Shown piece after piece: positions 7,384-13,299 of a DNA stretch of 29,325 nt. The stretch is taken from positions 1 through 29,325 of the IMG/VR virus record IMGVR_UViG_3300042691_052129; one strand, 5' to 3'. The stretch is from a virus. The notes under the pieces were generated by a model. It made no database searches. It had not been told where the DNA came from and saw only the letters and a list, made by a program, of their open reading frames with translations. Numbering within the stretch: position 1 is the first letter of the stretch; each line of letters begins with the position of its first letter. The translations under genes were made by a program, and so were the position numbers.

Positions 7384-8175
7384 TTAATCCCCTATTTCTA
7401 TTAGTCTATTATTGATATCTGGAAACTTATTTTTAATATTTGATAAATTGGTTAATAATTGTTTATAAAGTAGTTTGGCTCGTGTTGGAGAAAAGTCGCT
7501 TAACTGCTTAATTCTAATTAAAACCAAGCCCTTGCCAAGTATTAAGCCACTTTTTTTATTATCATATTTGATATTTCTTTGTAAAGCATCCTCTCCCCAT
7601 ACTGGTAAAAAATGTGATGGACCATCGATTTCTATAGCCACATTTAATTCTGGTAAAAACAAATCAATTTGTAGCTTAGTATTAAGCAAAGCTTGCTCTT
7701 TATGAAAGTCTACTCTATAACCATTATTTAATAATTCTTTAAAGAGATATTTTTCTAATTTAGAACCATTTTTGCTAGACTCTCTAACGGCATCATTGGC
7801 TAACTTAGTAAAATTTTGTTTCTGATCCTCTGATAAAGAATCCCACCTTTTTTTAGCATCTTGTTTGCGTTTATTTAATTCTGTTGCGTCGAGATTTTCC
7901 CAATTTTGTAAAATCTTTAAACCTATTTTATCTTTGGTGTTTTGTGATCTGGTAGTGCCTTTTGTTGGATGCTTATGATTTCCTGTAATAAGTGCGTTTT
8001 TTTGGGCTTCGCTTTTATCCCTAACAGCTATATTGAATTTCTTAGCATCTCTACGTATTTTATTAGCATATGTATCATACTGATCAGCTATTTGTTTGAA
8101 TGATTTTTTATCTGTTAAATATAATTTTTGTATCAGATTTTTTTTAGCAGTGTCCGTCATTTCTTCATATTTCAT
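7384..8175 (-). CDS. Vsr/EDxHD-like PD-(D/E)XK endonuclease with N-terminal DNA-binding segments
   Basis: 263 residues. The N-terminal ~50 residues contain a helix-turn-helix-like stretch (KSFKQIADQYDTYANKIRRD). Residues ~66-88 (NHKHPTKGTTRSQNTKDKIG) resemble a NUMOD3 DNA-binding repeat of homing endonucleases. Residues 138-230 are a Vsr/DUF559-type nuclease core: E141, D171 in LQIDLFLP, E182 and D184 in AIEIDGPSHF, H188 and a basic or acidic run after it (K204-K208). It could be a free-standing homing endonuclease or a repair or resolving nuclease. The ATG overlaps the upstream stop (ATGA) and follows AGGTGA. Its presence beside the annealing protein and inside a sugar-modification island fits either a mobile insertion or a recombination function. 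Confidence 0.7.
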   Translation of the reverse strand: MKYEEMTDTAKKNLIQKLYLTDKKSFKQIADQYDTYANKIRRDAKKFNIAVRDKSEAQKNALITGNHKHPTKGTTRSQNTKDKIGLKILQNWENLDATELNKRKQDAKKRWDSLSEDQKQNFTKLANDAVRESSKNGSKLEKYLFKELLNNGYRVDFHKEQALLNTKLQIDLFLPELNVAIEIDGPSHFLPVWGEDALQRNIKYDNKKSGLILGKGLVLIRIKQLSDFSPTRAKLLYKQLLTNLSNIKNKFPDINNRLIEIGD

Positions 8176-8543
8176 ATTTCACCTATTTGTGTTAAACTAT
8201 TTATAGTAGTTACTCCTGGTATTGAGTGGTTATTAAATAATATATAGTATCTATTATTTGGAAATGTATCAATTAGCCAGTCATCATTCGCATTTTCTAA
8301 TATAACATGATGAAATTTATTAGCTAAATATAAGGTATGAAATACTGGTATATAAATATTATCTTTTAAGTACGAAGATTCGGTATAGCAAGCATAGGTA
8401 TATTTATATGGGTCATTTTTAACCAAAGAGATTAATTCTATAAATCTATTATCTTTATAGATATTATCGTTTAATATATTAAAAAATAACGATATATCGA
8501 TATTATTATTATTATTATTATTTGTAAAATTTTGTAATTGCAT
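8172..8543 (-). CDS. Hypothetical protein with an Asn homopolymer
   Basis: 123 residues, no family recognised. Residues 8-14 are seven Asn encoded by a pure AAT run. The rest is a compact, aromatic- and Asn-rich sequence with alternating strands (YIPVFHTLYLANKFHHVILENAND), as in a globular alpha/beta protein. It overlaps the upstream nucleotidyltransferase-like gene by 26 bases and the downstream nuclease gene by four. It lies in the sugar-modification island, so a role there is possible but unsupported by motifs. Confidence 0.5.
   Translation of the reverse strand: MQLQNFTNNNNNNNIDISLFFNILNDNIYKDNRFIELISLVKNDPYKYTYACYTESSYLKDNIYIPVFHTLYLANKFHHVILENANDDWLIDTFPNNRYYILFNNHSIPGVTTINSLTQIGEI
8502..8522. 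repeat. (ATT)7 / (AAT)7 microsatellite
   Basis: Seven perfect trinucleotide copies. They encode the Asn run near the N-terminus of the downstream protein. The run also contains the stop codon of the overlapping upstream gene, which terminates in the first AAT copies. Slippage by whole units would keep both frames. Confidence 0.9.
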
Positions 8544-9183
8544 TTCTTTGTCTCATATTGTTAAAATAAATAAAGTTATTACTATTGATATTAGATATTT
8601 TAAATACTTCATTAGCAGATACTAACATATTTATGATTTCAAAATATAATAAATTTTTGATACTATATTTAGTATCAGAAAGAATTTTATTAGTACTATA
8701 TTCATTAATATAAAAAATATTACAAAACTTATTATTTGGTAAATCAAAAAACATATTAATAAGGTTAGATGATTGGTCTGAGATACATCCCACATCAATA
8801 GCACTATCTTTAGTGCTATGTAAACATAAAATCGAAGAATTATCGAATTTTATAGCGGATAATGTTTTTTCATTAAAAATGCAACCATAATCTATAAATA
8901 CTATATTTTTATATTTAGCTTTTAAGCACCCAGTGTATATCGGATTATGTTCTAAACAATTAACAACTTTAATCTTATGAAAGTTTTTTTGTATTTTTAT
9001 TGTATTAAAAGAACTAATAACTATTATTTCATAACTAGTATTTTTCTTATTAAAATTATGGATAGCTTTGATCTGATGATCTAATAATTTTTGATTATTA
9101 AACATCATTAAAGACTTGGGTCCACGAGACTTCATGCCCTTATCCGTATAACAAGCTAATATTATATAAGAAATATTATTCAT
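8518..9183 (-). CDS. Nucleotidyltransferase-like (GT-A fold) protein, degenerate
   Basis: 221 residues. The start (YIILACYTDKGMKSRGPKSLMMFNNQKLLDHQIKAI) follows the layout of sugar-nucleotide/MobA-type nucleotidyltransferases: a first strand, a loop with R-x-PKSL, then 'kLLdHqI'. The classic GxGxR loop is not intact. YEIIVISS (51-58), VFIDYGCIF (95-103, with D98 in the position of the metal-binding Asp) and following strands fit the fold. It may activate a sugar or choline-like group, or be an inactive relative. It overlaps the next gene upstream by eight bases and the next downstream by 26. Confidence 0.5.
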   Translation of the reverse strand: MNNISYIILACYTDKGMKSRGPKSLMMFNNQKLLDHQIKAIHNFNKKNTSYEIIVISSFNTIKIQKNFHKIKVVNCLEHNPIYTGCLKAKYKNIVFIDYGCIFNEKTLSAIKFDNSSILCLHSTKDSAIDVGCISDQSSNLINMFFDLPNNKFCNIFYINEYSTNKILSDTKYSIKNLLYFEIINMLVSANEVFKISNINSNNFIYFNNMRQRNAITKFYK

Positions 9184-9616
9184 ACAACATACACTCTATA
9201 TAATATTGTGATGCATTAATATAATTAATAGATAATATCTTGAGCCCATCTATTTCTAATAAAAGCTCTTTAATATCGGATGTTGTATATGTAGATTTTT
9301 TTCCTATTCCATAAATCATAGACTTATAAACTTTAGTATTGATTTGACCATATAATAATGCCGCCGATGCTGACTTTATGTCTGTGCCTTGTATGTATAG
9401 TTTTCCATTATGAATTAATTTACTTTTTAATATTCTAATAGTTTTGTTTAGATCTTTTTCTTCAATATAGTCTAATAAATCATGTATATAAATAGATTCT
9501 ATGGAACCAGGTTCTATACTATTTATTTTTTCAAAAGATATAAATTCAAAATCTTTAAGATCATTTATAGGTTGAAAAAAATGTATAAAATATTTTTTAT
9601 TTATCGTGGTATTCAT
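9176..9616 (-). CDS. Methyltransferase-like protein lacking the SAM glycine loop
   Basis: 146 residues. SIYIHDLLDYIEEKDLNKTI, then LKSKLIHNGKLYIQGTDIK (75-93 region), and a late helix-turn region (TYTTSDIKELLLEIDGLKIL) match the second half of type 11 class I methyltransferases (D/L-hydrophobic helix, 'L..gG.l.i...D', C-terminal strand). The N-terminal GxGxG SAM loop is absent. It could be a degenerate or scaffold domain, or the partner of another protein. It overlaps its neighbours by eight and 20 bases. Confidence 0.45.
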   Translation of the reverse strand: MNTTINKKYFIHFFQPINDLKDFEFISFEKINSIEPGSIESIYIHDLLDYIEEKDLNKTIRILKSKLIHNGKLYIQGTDIKSASAALLYGQINTKVYKSMIYGIGKKSTYTTSDIKELLLEIDGLKILSINYINASQYYIECMLYE

Positions 9617-10088
9617 TGTATGTATTATTAATAATAAATGGACTAGAACATAATTCTAAAATGTATGATCGCCATTGATCTATACTTTTTTTATTATAGA
9701 TGTCAAATTTTATTATGGCACTATATTTCTTAAGCAAAATTTTATTTAATGTGCTTGATAAAGAGACCACTGGAGATGGCTGAAAATAAATATCTACATC
9801 TAAAGTTTTATAATCATCAGCTTTATCAAAGATTAATAATAATGGTATATGAAAATATTTACATAATTCTACGCTCTTAATAAGAGTCTCTTCTGTCATA
9901 TCCATAGTAATAATAATATGCGGATTATTTATTCCATAAAAAGTATCATCAAAATTAACAAAACTAACCACAGGAAATAAATTGTATACAAATGCGTTGA
10001 ATTCGTGGTCTTTGTCTTTTGGTATATATAAAATATTTATCCTATTCTCTATAGTTAGAGACTCTTTTTGTATAATATTTTGTATCAT
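9597..10088 (-). CDS. Hypothetical Rossmann-like protein of the sugar island
   Basis: 163 residues, no family recognised. Repeated short strands and helices (NRINILYIPKDKD, NPHIIITMDMTEETLIKSVELCKYFHIPLLLIFD, DVDIYFQPSPVVSLS) resemble half of a GT-B-type Rossmann domain, but no donor-site motif is seen. The ATG overlaps the stop of the upstream GT4 gene by four bases, and its own 3' end overlaps the methyltransferase-like gene by 20. A role in glycan transfer is inferred only from this coupling. Confidence 0.45.
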   Translation of the reverse strand: MIQNIIQKESLTIENRINILYIPKDKDHEFNAFVYNLFPVVSFVNFDDTFYGINNPHIIITMDMTEETLIKSVELCKYFHIPLLLIFDKADDYKTLDVDIYFQPSPVVSLSSTLNKILLKKYSAIIKFDIYNKKSIDQWRSYILELCSSPFIINNTYNEYHDK

Positions 10089-11188
10089 AATATTTTAAAT
10101 TGTTCCGAAACTTTTTGCAAAGTAAACTGTTTTATTTGTTCTGTTTGGTTTTTTATTCTTTGTTTTTTTGATGCCTTAGATTCATTAATAGCTAAAAACA
10201 TTTTTTCAACAATATCATCTATTTTGGGTTCGTACCATTTTTGATATACAGAATTATATATAGGGAAAATTCTATTTTTATCTTTACATGGCACAAGATC
10301 GCTTGCAATTTTTAATCCGCAAGCATTATTTATAATATCGTCAAATCCTGTATTTTCTGTTGTTATAATTTGATTATTAAATGCCATAGCTTCTAGTGCT
10401 GAATATCCAAAACTTTCACCATATGATGTATTTATATAACAATCATTATTATTATGTAAATATAGTATATTTTTATAATCAGTATTTCCTATATATAACT
10501 TTGGCTTTTTAACAAAATTTTTTCTTACAGTTGTATAAATTTTTTCAAATTCATACTCTATATACTCTTGCATATTAGCAACGTTATCTATATGTCTAAG
10601 TTTTATAGATAAATCTATATCAGAATAATGATTTGAACATATTAGAAAAGCCATCAATAATGAATTTAAATTTTTTCTATCTTCAAAACTAGTAATAGCA
10701 TAAAACTTGTAATTATAATCTGTAATTTCTATAGGATTATTATTTCTATAATTTATTATATAATCAAGATCAATTGGTTCTGGTACAATAGAAATTTTTG
10801 ATTTAATATCTAATTCATTTAAAGCAAGTTTGACAAATCTAGATCCGACAATAATTTTATCCATAATATTTAGATGGTCTTTTAGCATATTAGTATTATT
10901 AATGGATTCTAGATGAATTAATCCTATATTTTCATCAAATCTACTATCAAATACCAGCTGATGTGGATAGCAATGCTGTATAATTTTATGATAATGTTTA
11001 CTATGATTTTTCTCTAATTCTAAAATCGAACTATCTATAGATTCTGGTGGGTATGAAACATAATAATTATACGATGGTCTAATAGATATATTATGACCAG
11101 AAAGAGCTAGTGCTCTAATATATTGTCTGGATGCGTTACCCATACCAGAAAATTCTCTATATGGGCCTATATATAGTATATTATCCAT
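10085..11188 (-). CDS. GT4-family (GT-B fold) glycosyltransferase
   Basis: 367 residues. An N-terminal Rossmann domain starts with NILYIGPYREFSGMGNASRQYIRAL, the Gly-rich acceptor loop of GT4 enzymes. The linker IIVGSRFVKLAL...ISIVPEPIDLDYI is typical of the family. The C-terminal donor domain carries the E-x7-E motif in YGESFGYSALEAMAFNN and then the 'i.t...G..d.i....G..i' pattern. It should transfer a sugar from a nucleotide donor to an unknown acceptor in the cytoplasm. It lies seven bases after the other GT4 gene and overlaps the next gene by four bases. Confidence 0.85.
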   Translation of the reverse strand: MDNILYIGPYREFSGMGNASRQYIRALALSGHNISIRPSYNYYVSYPPESIDSSILELEKNHSKHYHKIIQHCYPHQLVFDSRFDENIGLIHLESINNTNMLKDHLNIMDKIIVGSRFVKLALNELDIKSKISIVPEPIDLDYIINYRNNNPIEITDYNYKFYAITSFEDRKNLNSLLMAFLICSNHYSDIDLSIKLRHIDNVANMQEYIEYEFEKIYTTVRKNFVKKPKLYIGNTDYKNILYLHNNNDCYINTSYGESFGYSALEAMAFNNQIITTENTGFDDIINNACGLKIASDLVPCKDKNRIFPIYNSVYQKWYEPKIDDIVEKMFLAINESKASKKQRIKNQTEQIKQFTLQKVSEQFKIL

Positions 11189-11194
11189 ATTATA

Positions 11195-12802
11195 TTATTT
11201 ATTCAAAAAAATATCATTTATTGAGATTTCGCCAGACCTTACTTTTTCACAATATATTTTGTTATTCAGCAATGTCTCTAGAACCCTAACAAAATCTTGT
11301 CGTTGTGTTTGAGATACTCCAGTATTTGATGTTATAAAATTTTCGTCTAAAGATTTAATAATTGATTGAATATAGTGAGTACGATTTAACTGTGGTTCTT
11401 TTAATAGATTATTGACTATAAAATATACAAAAGCTCTATTGTTAGATATTGTGGGAACAGACAAGTCTGGATTTGTTAATAATGGCTTGTTCCACATATT
11501 TTTTGGCTCTAAGCTATTAAAAACTTTTGTCCATACTGCTGCTGTTTTATCCCAACTATAATTATCTAATAATAATTTTCTAGTATTTTTTGAAATCTGT
11601 TTTTTTTCTTGCGTCGGCTTATTAAGCCAATCAATAACTTTATCTATTAAATCATCATTGTCTGGAACAGCTCTATCAGCACCAGTTTCAAGTTCTTTAG
11701 ATAAGAGACACTTAATTTTAGTCCCACCCAGCAAAGATGTCAATTCTTCCATACCACTATAATTTACGGCAAATAATGGAATTCCACAAGATGCAGCTTC
11801 TAATTGTGGTATTCCAAGACCTTCACATATTGCATATTGTACATATATATCGAATATATTGTATATATCACATAGTTGAGAATTAGACACTCCATTAGAA
11901 ACATTAGGGAAGAACGCATATTGATTGGGATTAAAAATACAATTTATTCTAGCTCCCTTATATAGTGACGGAAAAATTACTTTAGATGTAGGATTATAAT
12001 AGGTAAATAGAACATTATTATAAACGCCGTATTCCTGTAATAATTCTGGTATATTCCATCCAGCGTTTTCTGGATACGAAGTGTGTAAGTATAGAAAAAC
12101 TTGATGATTTTTAATTTTTTTGATTAAGGATTTGAGACTACGAAATAATTCAGCAATAAGTTTTCTTTTTTGGTTTCTCATTACAGAACCAATAATAAAA
12201 CTATCTCCAGGAATACCAAATTTTGCTTTATGATAATTTTTTGTCCATTGTATTGGCTTAAATTCTTCTGGATTTACAGAGTCGCTAACGCATGGACCAA
12301 TATTAATTGGTCTATTTAAAGATTTTAAATAATTAGACGCCCATTCGGTATGTGTTAAAACTAAATCCGCATTCTCAAATGTTTTTAACCATTCTGGTTT
12401 TTGTGGGATACTGTCTATAGTTGGAGCAACTACCCAGTGATAATATGGTCTTAAACAAGACAATTCTTGATATGAAAACATCCAATAGTCACGAATATCA
12501 AAAACAATATCTGGTTTAAAATGTAAAACTACTTTATCGAATCGCCATTGTCCAAAATGATTAATGGGATTACTATTATAAATTTTTAATTCATCGCTAT
12601 TATCATATGGAACATTAGGATAGACTTTCCATGGAACATCTCGAATATAATCGTCTTTTAAATATGAGGCGAATTCTGCAATTTCATAATTTGGATCTTT
12701 AGATAATCTAGACAGAATCTCATAGGTATATCTGCCAAATCCACTTTTTATGGTGTGTGATTCACCACACATTAAAATTCTTTTTTTTCTTTGTATTTGC
12801 AT
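11195..12802 (-). CDS. GT4-family glycosyltransferase, long form
   Basis: 535 residues from the ATG at 12802. An in-frame TTG further upstream lies inside the ssb terminator hairpin and is rejected as the start. The acceptor loop is RILMCGESHTIKSGFGRYTYEIL. VVAPTIDSIP and LVLTHTEWASNYLKS are typical inter-domain segments. The donor domain has E-x7-E in CEGLGIPQLEAASCGIPLF. The C-terminal ~90 residues, after TAAVWTKVFNSLEPKN, form an added helical region not needed for the GT-B fold. No Shine-Dalgarno is visible, and the start lies just ten bases after the ssb terminator T-run, so expression would depend on read-through or an unseen promoter. It heads the sugar-modification island. Confidence 0.85.
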   Translation of the reverse strand: MQIQRKKRILMCGESHTIKSGFGRYTYEILSRLSKDPNYEIAEFASYLKDDYIRDVPWKVYPNVPYDNSDELKIYNSNPINHFGQWRFDKVVLHFKPDIVFDIRDYWMFSYQELSCLRPYYHWVVAPTIDSIPQKPEWLKTFENADLVLTHTEWASNYLKSLNRPINIGPCVSDSVNPEEFKPIQWTKNYHKAKFGIPGDSFIIGSVMRNQKRKLIAELFRSLKSLIKKIKNHQVFLYLHTSYPENAGWNIPELLQEYGVYNNVLFTYYNPTSKVIFPSLYKGARINCIFNPNQYAFFPNVSNGVSNSQLCDIYNIFDIYVQYAICEGLGIPQLEAASCGIPLFAVNYSGMEELTSLLGGTKIKCLLSKELETGADRAVPDNDDLIDKVIDWLNKPTQEKKQISKNTRKLLLDNYSWDKTAAVWTKVFNSLEPKNMWNKPLLTNPDLSVPTISNNRAFVYFIVNNLLKEPQLNRTHYIQSIIKSLDENFITSNTGVSQTQRQDFVRVLETLLNNKIYCEKVRSGEISINDIFLNK

Positions 12803-12811
12803 ATAATTAAT

Positions 12812-12833
12812 AAAAAAGGGGCGTTGCCGCCCC
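12812..12833 (-). terminator. Strong intrinsic terminator after ssb
   Basis: Read on the - strand this is GGGGCG, a GCAA tetraloop (GNRA type), CGCCCC, then TTTTTT: a six-base-pair all-GC stem in an otherwise AT-rich sequence. It lies about 28 bases after the ssb stop codon and just before the next gene. Confidence 0.92.
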
Positions 12834-12860
12834 AATTTTAATTTGAACTATTTTAATTCC

Positions 12861-13229
12861 TTAAAAAGAAACAACTTCTTCTGAGACAGTATCTGTCTTT
12901 TTAAGTTTTGTAATTTTTGCAAAATTATTAACTCTAATTTTGAGACTTGAGCGTTTAACGCCATCCTTTTCCCAAGTATCGTTTCTAGCAGTACCTTCGA
13001 TCATAACCAAATCTCCTTTCTTAAAAGATGATGCAATAACTTCCGCACCACTATCCCATGCTTCGCATGGCAAGTATGAAACCACCTTATCTTTGGTTCC
13101 ATTCGCTCTTGTAAAATCCTTAGATACAGCAACAGTAAATGAAACTACTGATGTTTGTTTATCTCCAGTAGTTACTGTTCTTAGTTCTGGATCTCTTGTT
13201 AAGTTACCACGCAAAAGTACAATATTCAT
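12861..13229 (-). CDS. ssb: Single-stranded DNA-binding protein
   Basis: 122 residues from the ATG at 13229; an in-frame TTG one codon upstream is less likely because AGGAG lies six bases before the ATG. It has the OB fold of bacterial-type SSB: MNIVLLRGNLTRDPELRT, then VVSFTVAVSKDF and VSYLPCEAWDSGAEVIASSF, then KGDLVMIEGTARNDTWEKDG and SLKIRVNNFAKI. The C-terminal end, SEEVVSF, mimics the acidic tip ending in Phe that recruits partner proteins in cellular SSBs. It coats single strands during replication and recombination. It has its own promoter and terminator, unlike all neighbouring genes, suggesting separate and high expression. Confidence 0.95.
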   Translation of the reverse strand: MNIVLLRGNLTRDPELRTVTTGDKQTSVVSFTVAVSKDFTRANGTKDKVVSYLPCEAWDSGAEVIASSFKKGDLVMIEGTARNDTWEKDGVKRSSLKIRVNNFAKITKLKKTDTVSEEVVSF

Positions 13230-13235
13230 CAAAGT

Positions 13236-13240
13236 CTCCT
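13236..13240 (-). promoter_or_regulatory. Ribosome binding site of ssb
   Basis: AGGAG on the - strand, within AAAAAGGAGA, lies six bases before the ATG at 13229. It decides the ATG over the TTG one codon upstream. Confidence 0.85.
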
Positions 13241-13270
13241 TTTTAAAAAATAATCACAACAAGTTAACAT

Positions 13271-13298
13271 ATTATATACAATATTGATCACTGGTCAA
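13271..13298 (-). promoter_or_regulatory. Near-consensus sigma70-type promoter of ssb
   Basis: On the - strand, TTGACC (13298-13293), a 16-base spacer and TATAAT (13276-13271) match the bacterial housekeeping promoter in 11 of 12 hexamer positions. The ssb ATG lies about 40 bases downstream. The -35 box sits just past the stop codon of the upstream polymerase gene (13300-13302), so the promoter is in a true intergenic gap. Confidence 0.82.
13284..13298. promoter_or_regulatory. Imperfect palindrome overlapping the ssb -35 box (candidate operator)
   Basis: The sequence TTGATCACTGGTCAA on the + strand pairs with itself around position 13291 at six of seven positions. It covers the -35 hexamer and part of the spacer, where a dimeric repressor would block RNA polymerase. 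No repressor gene was identified in the window, so this is only a candidate. Confidence 0.35.
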
Positions 13299-13299
13299 G

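Noticed and set aside
8198-8205. T4-type late promoter (TATAAATA on the - strand) before the Vsr-like nuclease gene
   Set aside because: In sequence this AT-rich, several chance copies are expected on a strand, and no T4-type late transcription gene is seen here.
12803-12835. Extended N-terminus of the long GT4 gene from a TTG
   Set aside because: These codons are the ssb terminator hairpin and T-run, giving a non-native sequence before the normal GT4 start.
13227-13232. TTG start for ssb one codon upstream of ATG
   Set aside because: The ATG at 13229 has a well-placed AGGAG six bases upstream and gives the standard MNIVLLRG start.
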